Assembly: GCA_025359965.1 (NCBI GenBank)
Contig: JANYDC010000062.1
Span: forward strand, 1 to 52,952
Source of the DNA: Pedosphaera sp.
GTDB taxonomy: Bacteria > Verrucomicrobiota > Verrucomicrobiia > Limisphaerales > SXQI01
Direction: 5' to 3'
Length of the DNA stretch: 52,952 nt
Below the pieces are notes generated by a model, which was not told where the DNA came from, did not search any database, and worked only from the letters and a program-made list of their open reading frames with translations. Of the stretch, positions 1 to 9,143 are shown piece after piece (position 1 is the first letter of the stretch; the number at the start of each line of letters is the position of its first letter). The translations under genes were made by a program, and so were the position numbers.

Positions 1-370
1 TTTCTTTGAGGGGTGTTTCGGAGTTGAGGCTTAGGTCGAAAAGGCGTTTTTGCAGGCGGTTGGAAACGGCGTTTAAGTATGGGATTTTGTTGGAGACGGC
101 GGTGAGGTCATGGATTTGGTCTTGATCAGCTTGTTGCTGGACGAGTTTTTCGGGTTGGATGTGGTCGAGGAAGTAGTTGCGCAGGGAGGTGTAGTGGATT
201 TTGAGGCCAAGGCCTTCGGGTCTCGCAGCATTTATTTTGTCGACGGTGGCGGAGTAGGAGTTGGTTTGCAGCCAGTCCTTGATTTGGTCCTGATCGGCTG
301 GCGGCAGATTGGCCAAGACGTTGTTGGCGTTTGGTTTACGGTCTTCGAACTCGATGATGTTAGCATTCAT
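1..370 (-). CDS. Probable small helix-turn-helix protein, 3' end cut by the window edge
   Basis: A minus-strand reading frame opens at an ATG (368-370) and stays open to base 1, giving at least 123 residues with no stop. The N-terminal half carries LPPADQDQIKDWL, then a segment with the spacing of a helix-turn-helix (SYSATVDKIN, then LKIHYTSLRNYF). This resembles the small phage terminase/DUF3486-type DNA-binding fold, in which a proline-led helix precedes an HTH. The family assignment is an inference from pattern only. The region after residue 75 is Q/D-rich and probably helical. The window shows no partner gene. Plus-strand frames over the same bases give compositionally odd proteins and look like shadows. 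Confidence 0.5.
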   Translation of the reverse strand, partial: MNANIIEFEDRKPNANNVLANLPPADQDQIKDWLQTNSYSATVDKINAARPEGLGLKIHYTSLRNYFLDHIQPEKLVQQQADQDQIHDLTAVSNKIPYLNAVSNRLQKRLFDLSLNSETPLKE

Positions 371-632
371 ATTCCCACGATCTTAAAACACCCCATAAGA
401 CACAGAGTGTCCGACCCTCGAAAAAAGATTGAGAATTTTTTAACCACGGAAAGGCACCGAAAGGACACAGAAAAGATTGGCACGGAAGGGAAGGGAAGGG
501 GAGATGGGGAAGAATACAAACCCTACTGAATCAAGAATTTATGTGAGCTGGTGGAAACCCCTGATAAGATTGGCCGAGAAAGGTTGGGGCTGTTTTACTG
601 CTTACCCATACAAGATGAACGAGCGGGACAAT
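371..632. other. Divergent intergenic region with an ACGGAA/CACCGAA/CACAGAA repeat stretch
   Basis: This spacer lies between the left-edge minus-strand gene and the ROK kinase. Around 441-485 it holds an imperfect purine-rich direct repeat (ccacggaa, gcaccgaa, gacacagaa, gcacggaa). Such tracts are common between genes in Verrucomicrobiota and Planctomycetes. An in-frame upstream extension of the ROK gene reaches 477, but its translation does not look like protein and it lacks the kinase fold. Confidence 0.35.
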
Positions 633-1541
633 ATGACTGGTTTGAAATATGCCGTGGGAATTGACATCGGCGGCACCAAAATTGGCGTGGCCTTGGTCGG
701 TATTGGAGGGGAAATATTGGAGGCGCAAACGTTTGCCACCGATGTCGCAGAAGGATTTGTAAAGGCGTTGGCGCGAATCAATCAAACCATCTCAAAGATG
801 TTGAATAAGCAGGGGATCCGGAAAAGCCAATTGGCTGGAATTGGCGTGGGTTGTGCGGGCCCGGTGGATGCGGCCACGGGTCGGATTCAAAATGGTTTTA
901 CGCTGCCGGGCTGGGAGAATCAGGACATCGTGACCCCGCTGCGGCAGGAGTTCGGATGTCCATCCTATCTGGAAAACGATGCCGCAGTGGCTTTGCTCGG
1001 GGAGTATTATTATGGCGCGGGACAGGGGGCTGATCCATTGGTGATGCTTACTTTTGGAACGGGTGTGGGAGGGGCGGCCTTGCGTCAGGGAGTGATCTGG
1101 CAGGGGCGCAGCGGTCAGCATCCGGAAATAGGCCACATGATTATCGATCCGGCAGGTCCGCCTTGCTACTGCGGAATGAATGGCTGCCTGGAATCGATTG
1201 CTTCTGGCACGGCACTGGACGCTGAGGCGAAGAAAATTGGGCTGAATAACGCGCGCGAACTTTTTGAGGAAAGCAAACGGGGTGAAGCTCAAGCGATGGA
1301 CATCACGGCTCGCGCGGCCAACAAAGTGGCTCTCGCGATTTGGAATCTGGCACACGCCCTCATCCCTGCGCGGATCATTCTGGGCGGCGGCATGATGGAG
1401 GAACAGTTCGATCATTTTTACGGAGAAATTCGAACCACGCTGAATAAAGCGACACAATTTGACCTGAGCCAACTGGAAGTTGTTACGGCGCGATTGGGAA
1501 ATCAGGCAGGAGTTCTTGGGGCGGCAAGTTTGGTGTTTTAA
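633..1541 (+). CDS. ROK-family sugar kinase (glucokinase-like)
   Basis: This is a cytosolic ATP-dependent hexose kinase of the ROK family, most likely glucokinase or N-acetylsugar kinase. The N-terminal phosphate-binding loop is GIDIGGTKIGVAL, followed by the sugar-site ENDAAVALLGEYYYG, the second phosphate loop LTFGTGVGGA, the catalytic/substrate EIGH and the zinc-binding cluster CYCGMNGCLE that defines ROK proteins. IILGGGM forms the adenosine motif. The length of 302 residues is normal. I chose the ATG at 633 because the GIDIGG motif begins seven residues in and GAGCGGG lies just upstream; an ATG at 615 is also in frame. It is a single gene with no transport partner beside it, so the exact sugar cannot be told. 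Confidence 0.9.
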   Translation: MTGLKYAVGIDIGGTKIGVALVGIGGEILEAQTFATDVAEGFVKALARINQTISKMLNKQGIRKSQLAGIGVGCAGPVDAATGRIQNGFTLPGWENQDIVTPLRQEFGCPSYLENDAAVALLGEYYYGAGQGADPLVMLTFGTGVGGAALRQGVIWQGRSGQHPEIGHMIIDPAGPPCYCGMNGCLESIASGTALDAEAKKIGLNNARELFEESKRGEAQAMDITARAANKVALAIWNLAHALIPARIILGGGMMEEQFDHFYGEIRTTLNKATQFDLSQLEVVTARLGNQAGVLGAASLVF

Positions 1542-2100
1542 ACGGGCAGCAAGCCATCTATCGCTGAATTAGTCGTTATTCACCGTTAAGGCTCCGCCAT
1601 CGCGCTTAAGTCTCACTACCGTCAACAGGGCGCTTTATATTTTTTGACGTTTCTCGAGGGGCTTCCATCCGCCGTAGGGACCGAAGGGATTGATCTGCCG
1701 TCCCTGACGGGACTCTGTTTTGGCTGATGCTTGCTACCCACCGCTAAAGCGCTGGGCTATTTTCGGCTGTCCCTGACGGGACGTCTTGAGGGGGCGGGGG
1801 TTAATTGGGGATTGGGGTTGTGTTGAGAGCTTCGGGTGAAAATAGCCCAGCACTTGTGCTGGGTCGGCTGGGCAGTCTGAGCGAGTCCAGCGGGGACGAC
1901 AGACCCATCCTTCCGCCGCTGCGAGAATTCTGCCCATGCAATTACCTCATCCCAGACTCGAGCATGCCTCACTGTCTTGCTCCGCCCATCAATAAAGTGA
2001 AATGAGCCCCGTCTAACGTTCAATGGAGCTTTGCCATTGATCTCCGTGCTGGGGTGGGCCTTAATTTGGGGCGTCTCCATGTTTGATTGCAGGTTCCAAA
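1542..2100. repeat. Intergenic region of about 560 bp packed with short palindromic repeats
   Basis: I see no convincing gene here. Two perfect copies of a 14-base palindromic unit (GTCCCTGACGGGAC) lie at 1700-1713 and 1769-1782. Between them is an imperfect hairpin CCCACCGC-taaa-GCGCTGGG at 1737-1756. The sequence gctgggctattttc at 1751-1764 recurs inverted at 1838-1851 (gaaaatagcccagc). A perfect hairpin CCCAGCAC-tt-GTGCTGGG occupies 1846-1863. The arrangement resembles REP/BIME-like dispersed elements; that it is dispersed in the genome is inferred, since only one cluster lies in this window. The region also has to hold the promoter of the following cstA gene, which I could not place. Confidence 0.65.
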
Positions 2101-4467
<2,367 letters not shown>

Positions 4468-4474
4468 TCACACC

Positions 4475-5050
4475 ATGAAACGCATCGCGCTTTTTGGCGG
4501 ATCATTCGACCCAGTTCACAACGGACATCTGTTGGTGGCCCGTGCCGCCTGCGAGGAGTTGGGGGTGGAGCAGATCGTTTTTGTTCCTGCCAGCCAGTCG
4601 CCTTTCAAACCGGATCGGTTGCTGGCTGCGTCGGAGCATCGGCTGGCCATGCTTCGGCTTTCGTTGGCGGGGTGGACGAACGGGGTGGTGGATGACCGGG
4701 AGCTTCGGCGGGGGGGGATTTCCTACACCGTTGATACTGTGCGCGAATTGATCGCGGCCAAAGGAGCGACGGAATGCGTGTGCTTGATCGGGGCGGATCA
4801 CGTTCCATATTTGCCTTCCTGGCGCGAGGCGTTAGTGCTGGCCGAATTGGCGAGTTTTGCCGCTGTGCCGAGGCCGGGCGAAGCGCCGCTCGAGGGTCCG
4901 GCTCCCTTTCGTGTAACGTGGCTGAAAGGTGTGCCTTTTGGTGTTTCATCCTCCGAAATTCGAGCGCGAATTGGGTCTGGTTTGCCGGTGGATTTATTGA
5001 TGAACACGGCGGCGGCGGATTATGCCCACCGAAATCGTCTTTATCTTTAG
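4475..5050 (+). CDS. nadD: Nicotinate-nucleotide adenylyltransferase
   Basis: This enzyme joins nicotinate mononucleotide to AMP from ATP to give deamido-NAD, a central step of NAD synthesis. The nucleotidyltransferase signature is at the very start: FGGSFDPVHNGHLLVA, including the HxGH catalytic motif. PASQSPFK follows, then ISYTVDTV and the C-terminal SSSEIRARI phosphate loop. The 191-residue length is normal for bacterial NadD. It begins 7 bp after cstA and ends 28 bp before rsfS. The nadD-rsfS pairing is a widely conserved bacterial arrangement and supports both calls. Confidence 0.95.
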   Translation: MKRIALFGGSFDPVHNGHLLVARAACEELGVEQIVFVPASQSPFKPDRLLAASEHRLAMLRLSLAGWTNGVVDDRELRRGGISYTVDTVRELIAAKGATECVCLIGADHVPYLPSWREALVLAELASFAAVPRPGEAPLEGPAPFRVTWLKGVPFGVSSSEIRARIGSGLPVDLLMNTAAADYAHRNRLYL

Positions 5051-5078
5051 ACTTAGGCAGTCCATAGTGTCGGGATAG

Positions 5079-5555
5079 ATGGAATCGAAGACTCTTGCCC
5101 TGCTCTGCCGCGATCTTGCGGACAATAAAAAAGCTGAAGACATTATCGTGCTCGACGTGCGAGAAGTATCTTCCGTTACGGATTACTTTGTCGTTGCCAC
5201 TGGCACCAGCGAACCACACCTCAGGGCGGTCGTCGGCGAGATTGCCGACACGCTGAAAGTTGAGCACGGGATTGCCCCCAGCGGCACGGAAGGCTCAGTG
5301 ACTTCCCCATGGGTGGTTCTGGATTATTTTGACGTGATTGTCCATGTCATGCGCAAGGACGTGCGCGAACTTTACAAGTTGGAAGACCTGTGGGGTGATG
5401 CGCCCCGGCTGAAGGTTAAAAAACTCGCAGCACCTAAAGTTCGTGCTGTTGCCGCCGGTGAACCCAAACCGCGGAAAGCGGCCGCGAAGGCCAAGCCTGC
5501 GAAAGCCGCCGCCAAAGCGCCTGCTGTGCGCAAGAAAAAGCCTGCTGCGAACTAG
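5079..5555 (+). CDS. rsfS: Ribosomal silencing factor RsfS with lysine/alanine-rich tail
   Basis: RsfS binds ribosomal protein uL14 and blocks joining of the ribosomal subunits when nutrients are short. The conserved core covers residues 1-105: ADNKKAEDIIVLDVREVSSVTDYFVVATGTS, then VVLDYFDVIVHVM and YKLEDLWGDAP. After the core there is a tail of about 50 residues made almost only of Ala, Lys and Pro (for example KAAAKAKPAKAAAK), which typical RsfS lacks. It probably contacts rRNA, but that is inference. The stop codon shares the CTAG tetranucleotide at 5552-5555 with the stop of the opposing gene, so the two transcription units meet exactly. Confidence 0.93.
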   Translation: MESKTLALLCRDLADNKKAEDIIVLDVREVSSVTDYFVVATGTSEPHLRAVVGEIADTLKVEHGIAPSGTEGSVTSPWVVLDYFDVIVHVMRKDVRELYKLEDLWGDAPRLKVKKLAAPKVRAVAAGEPKPRKAAAKAKPAKAAAKAPAVRKKKPAAN

Positions 5556-6211
5556 GTTTGGGTGCGGGGTTTCGTGAACTTGCTTTTGCTGAGTTTATGG
5601 AACACGGCAGCACAGAGCGCGACCACGCCAAGCCCCAGCCATGGGTGGGGCTGGTTTTGTCGCGGCATCTGCTGAGTTGTTCCCGACCATAGAGCTTCCA
5701 GTTGAAATTCCCGCTGTAATTCATCGCGGTGCTGCGAGGTGATTTGAATGCCAGCGGGCGGCAGGAGAGCGTTCACCACGTAAACGCTCAGGTTGGTCTG
5801 GTGGTCGTTGCGAAAGTATAGGGAATGTTTGCCGCCGACGGGTTGCTCAAGGATTGCGCGCGCGATGAGGCGCATGGTGCCCGATCCCTCCTGCATTTGA
5901 TCCACTGCGGGAAATTCCTTTTCGACAAGCGTGAGCGGCAAAGGCTGGCCGTTGTCTTGCAGGGTTAAGGCTGCAAGGACGCTTTTGGTGTAGGATTCTT
6001 TTTCTTTGGGCGAGACTTTGCCGTCACCGTCCAAATCCAAGAGTGGAATGATGCGGGGAGCGGTCAGGGCTCCCGGAGTCAGGTCGATTTCGACGGTGAT
6101 ATCATTAGATCCCAGCCCAAGCCGGGTGGCCTGGAGATATTCATCAATGCGGTGCGCATGGGCTGCGCAAGTCGCGCAAAACAGCACGCCCAACCACAGC
6201 CCCCGATTCAT
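5552..6211 (-). CDS. Exported protein with EF-hand-like loop and C-terminal membrane anchor
   Basis: A 219-residue protein with an N-terminal signal peptide (LFCATCAAHA). The mature start HRIDEYLQATRL recalls the periplasmic domains found beside HupE/UreJ-type transporters. An EF-hand-like calcium loop (DLDGDGKVSPKE) lies near residues 60-72. A hydrophobic helix (LGLGVVALCAAVF) near residues 192-205 followed by KLSKSKFTKPR makes a C-terminal anchor likely. Its start codon overlaps the stop of the DUF3500 gene by one base (TAATG), so translation of the two is coupled. The function is unknown. It is the last gene of a three-gene exported-protein operon. Confidence 0.75.
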   Translation of the reverse strand: MNRGLWLGVLFCATCAAHAHRIDEYLQATRLGLGSNDITVEIDLTPGALTAPRIIPLLDLDGDGKVSPKEKESYTKSVLAALTLQDNGQPLPLTLVEKEFPAVDQMQEGSGTMRLIARAILEQPVGGKHSLYFRNDHQTNLSVYVVNALLPPAGIQITSQHRDELQREFQLEALWSGTTQQMPRQNQPHPWLGLGVVALCAAVFHKLSKSKFTKPRTQT

Positions 6212-7254
6212 TATTTGATGAATTTTCGCCCGTATTCGTTCGAGGGGTCGCGGTACATGGTGTGGATATGCTGGGTGGGGTTGTTACCCATTTGCTGGGG
6301 CGCGTACTCAATAAAGAGGGTGGGGCCCTGAATGCGGAAGTAGGCGGCGGACCCAGATTCGGTGGGGCCGCTCCAGGCGAACCAAGTGTCGTTGATGGAA
6401 GATTTGATCTCAGACATGCGGGCCTTGGCTGAGGATTCGTTGATGATGCCGACCCATTCGGAGGCCAGGTCCAAAAGCATTGCTTGTTGTTCGGGTTTCA
6501 AATCCGAGGCTTTGATGCCCTCGGGTTGGATGGTTTTGCCGTCGTTTCCTGGTCCCAAAACCAAGTCCCTCATTTTGAAGCCGAGGATGGCTTTCTTTTG
6601 TTGAGGGACGTCCAAGGCTTGGATCAAAGCGAAGGCCTTGTCGTTTTCCGCGCCGAGGGGGCGGATGGTTTTGCCGTTCAACACGAAGGTGGCCGGTTGC
6701 GCGGCGGTGTGGCTTGGAGTCAGGATTCCTTGTTCGCCGATGATCGTAATGTTCAGGGCCAAATGATGTCCGCCAAATTGAATGATCCAAGGTTTGGCGG
6801 GCGAGGGGGCGCCAAGGAAGGCGATGTAGAATTCATCGCGACCGAAGGCCAATTTGCCGCCACCGCCGCCTTTGGTGTTGAGAGTTTCCTCAGCTTCGAT
6901 GATGTTCACGACTTTTTCAAAGCCGTTCTTACTCAAGGCTGTGGCCAGCAGTTCCATGACCGATTTACGCTGCGTGGCGGTGAGGTCGCCCATACGCAGG
7001 CCGCTTCTTTCAAAGATGCCCGTCGGTAAATTTGACCAGCGGACTTTTTGGCGTTCATCATCGAAGGCAAACTGGCCTTTGGCACGAGTGGCTGGATCCA
7101 AAGTGGCGAGAAAACGTTCGGCTGCGCCCACCACTTCGGCCGTCGCAGTTTTTGCGGACACGACGCTTGGTGGGGCGGCGTTCTGGGCACTGGCTTGAGT
7201 TGGTCCCACAGCGATCAGCAGTCCCAAGGAGATTTCTCGCAGGAATGATTTCAT
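6211..7254 (-). CDS. DUF3500 family exported protein
   Basis: A protein of 347 residues with an N-terminal signal peptide (ISLGLLIAVGPTQASAQ). The body matches the pattern of DUF3500: a helical start with AERFLATLDPATRAKGQFAFDDE, a central FGRDEFYIAFLGAPS, then WIIQFGGHHLALN and a closing SGPTESGSAAYFRIQGP followed by HIHTMYRDPSNEYG. The conserved histidines (GGHHL and HIH) could bind metal, but no biochemical role is established for the family. I start it at the ATG at 7254 because the signal peptide begins there; frames upstream are not protein-like. The neighbours upstream and downstream are also exported, which suggests a shared envelope task. Confidence 0.85.
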   Translation of the reverse strand: MKSFLREISLGLLIAVGPTQASAQNAAPPSVVSAKTATAEVVGAAERFLATLDPATRAKGQFAFDDERQKVRWSNLPTGIFERSGLRMGDLTATQRKSVMELLATALSKNGFEKVVNIIEAEETLNTKGGGGGKLAFGRDEFYIAFLGAPSPAKPWIIQFGGHHLALNITIIGEQGILTPSHTAAQPATFVLNGKTIRPLGAENDKAFALIQALDVPQQKKAILGFKMRDLVLGPGNDGKTIQPEGIKASDLKPEQQAMLLDLASEWVGIINESSAKARMSEIKSSINDTWFAWSGPTESGSAAYFRIQGPTLFIEYAPQQMGNNPTQHIHTMYRDPSNEYGRKFIK

Positions 7255-7291
7255 AATTTGATAGACCGGCTGGTTGGTCGAACGGTTACGA

Positions 7292-7897
7292 TTAAGGTTT
7301 CGGCTCGGACGTGACTTCAGGGACGGTTTCACCGAGTTGAGTCAGCTTGCGGTTGGCCAAAGTTTCTCCGCCCATCGAGGCCTTTTTCAACAAATCCACG
7401 CCTTTTGCTTTATCTTCGACCACACCATCACCGGTCAAGTATCGCACGCCCATGTCGTATTGGGCGCGGGTTGAGCCCTGTTCAAGGCATTTTTGCTGAT
7501 ATTGCAAAAGGTTTTTGGCAAGACGTTGCTTCTCGGCTTCCACCTTGGCTGGATCCGGCTTTGCGGCTGGCCGGAGGATGATGGCCCTATTCGTCTGCCA
7601 GGGGATGGGCTGCACCGTGGGCGCTACAATAGCTGGTGGCACAGCAATTTTGACTGGCACAGGGGCGACGTTACGTTTCGGTTGCTCCGTTGAGCGCAGG
7701 CTGCCCGGTCCCAAATACAAAAGAGAGCCCGACTTGGCGTATATGGTGGGCGCGACGTTACCCACTGGAGAGTGCTCGACGATGCCGACGCTGGCGGGTT
7801 TCAATGTCTTGCTCTGTACAACGCCCCCGAGTGCGCAGGAAATCCCCGCAGCAAGTGACGCCCCCGCCACGGCTACTCGGTGCAACGTTTGGTTCAT
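7292..7897 (-). CDS. Exported Sel1-repeat-like protein
   Basis: A 201-residue protein with a signal-like N-terminus (VAVAGASLAAGISCALGG), a proline/valine-rich linker in the middle and a helical C-terminus. Near residues 150-185 is a single Sel1/TPR-like unit: STRAQYDMGVRYLTGDGV, then a second helix ending in LLKKAS. Sel1 units usually mediate protein contacts; a single copy is weak evidence. The ATG at 7897 was preferred over an upstream in-frame codon since the hydrophobic signal follows it directly. It sits 37 bp before the DUF3500 gene and probably heads that operon. Confidence 0.7.
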   Translation of the reverse strand: MNQTLHRVAVAGASLAAGISCALGGVVQSKTLKPASVGIVEHSPVGNVAPTIYAKSGSLLYLGPGSLRSTEQPKRNVAPVPVKIAVPPAIVAPTVQPIPWQTNRAIILRPAAKPDPAKVEAEKQRLAKNLLQYQQKCLEQGSTRAQYDMGVRYLTGDGVVEDKAKGVDLLKKASMGGETLANRKLTQLGETVPEVTSEPKP

Positions 7898-7985
7898 GAA
7901 ACCAAGGTAGTCAATCGGCATGAATTTGCACGTTGATTGTTCCAGCAGGAATATTCTGCGGGGAGGTGACGATTAGCGGGGCAGG

Positions 7986-9128
7986 TTATTGGAGATCGGA
8001 GTAGAAGGGCCAGTGCTTCTGATTGGGGCGTCCCAGGGATTCCTGTTCGAAGGGGATTCGTCCCGGTTGCATGTGAAGCGAGCGGACGGGTCTGCCTGTC
8101 TTTTGTTGGAGGATGCGCAGGATATCAAAACCGGCCTCGTCGCTATCGCCGAAGTGCCAGAACTCCAAATGAACGGGCAGGTGTCGAAGGAAGGCGACGG
8201 TTGCGCTTCCCGGGAAGCTGGTGCAGACGAGGAGTTCGCCGCTTTGCAGTTTGGACAATTCGTGGAAGGTGGTTTCGTTCTCGATGGTCAGGCATCGGAC
8301 TGAAGTGGTTTCGAAGAATTCTGCCCGGGCAAGATCGGTTTGGGAAAGGCGGACGGGCCCGTGCAGCAGGCCAAAATCGATCCATAGTCCGTGCAATTGA
8401 ATTTTAAGGGGGCCGTGGAATAAAACAGAACGGGGATTGGCGAAGATTTTGAGATCGTCCAAGGCGCGGATTTTTCCGCCGGTGATTTCTTCGAGTAACC
8501 GGCCCAATCTGCCTCGCAATTGGCCGGCAAACTCGCCTTCTCGCTCGAGCGGGGCGAGTGCTTCGAGCCGCTTGGAGTTCTGGCAAAGCACACAACTTGC
8601 GAAACGGACGAGGGATTCACCGTCCCAGGCCAGCAGCTTGGGAAGAAGGGTGAGTAGTTCCTCGTTGGCGGATGATGGATCTTTTTCGAAAGGGGTAATA
8701 GTGCGGCCCGCCAGCGCAGTCTGCTGCATTTTTACGCACCATTGAACCCAATGGTTTTGCCAGTGGGTGGGAACGTCAAATGTGGCGGCACTGGCGAATT
8801 GTGCGGCTAATTTAGTTCGACGATGGTTGGGCGAGGTGGTGCCCAGATAGGCGTAAAGCTCTGGCTCCTTGGCGGGTGAGAACCTGATTTGGCCAATGTG
8901 GCTGGGATTGCGTTTATGGAAAGGGACTCGAGTGAGAACTCCGGCGACCTCGGCTTCGGCAAGTTGATGTTCGGCCAACGCGCGTTTTTCGCCCTCGTTG
9001 CATCCGGCCTCGGCCAGAAGTACTTCAAGCGACATCAATACATCACGTCGGGCTTCTCCGGTGCGCCCCGCCTGACTCCCTTGATAGTGCCGGGCCAAAG
9101 CTTCCAACACTGGGGAAGGAGATTTCAT
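7986..9128 (-). CDS. jetD: Wadjet system protein JetD (DUF3322-DUF2220, Toprim-fold nuclease subunit)
   Basis: JetD is the nuclease subunit of the Wadjet defence complex, which cuts closed circular plasmids after loop extrusion by the SMC motor JetC. The 380-residue protein has the DUF3322 N-terminal half (LEALARHYQGSQAG at the start, then the THWQNHWVQW stretch) and the DUF2220 C-terminal half. The Toprim acidic motif FWHFGDSDEAGFDIL is clear near residues 330-345, and HGPLKIQLHGLWIDFG precedes it. In this family the acidic residues of the GDxDxxG motif bind the catalytic metal. It starts 15 bp after jetC and is the last gene of the operon. No further gene is coupled to it; the next gene on the strand begins about 90 bp away. 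Confidence 0.9.
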   Translation of the reverse strand: MKSPSPVLEALARHYQGSQAGRTGEARRDVLMSLEVLLAEAGCNEGEKRALAEHQLAEAEVAGVLTRVPFHKRNPSHIGQIRFSPAKEPELYAYLGTTSPNHRRTKLAAQFASAATFDVPTHWQNHWVQWCVKMQQTALAGRTITPFEKDPSSANEELLTLLPKLLAWDGESLVRFASCVLCQNSKRLEALAPLEREGEFAGQLRGRLGRLLEEITGGKIRALDDLKIFANPRSVLFHGPLKIQLHGLWIDFGLLHGPVRLSQTDLARAEFFETTSVRCLTIENETTFHELSKLQSGELLVCTSFPGSATVAFLRHLPVHLEFWHFGDSDEAGFDILRILQQKTGRPVRSLHMQPGRIPFEQESLGRPNQKHWPFYSDLQ

Positions 9129-9143
9129 GCGATGTTGGTCAAT

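Noticed and set aside
792..1472. Long minus-strand open frame across the ROK gene
   Set aside because: It lies opposite a clear ROK kinase with all motifs, and its translation has no recognisable domain; a shadow frame.
1700..1863. CRISPR array
   Set aside because: There are only two copies of a short palindrome at 69-base distance, with no regular spacers and no cas genes.
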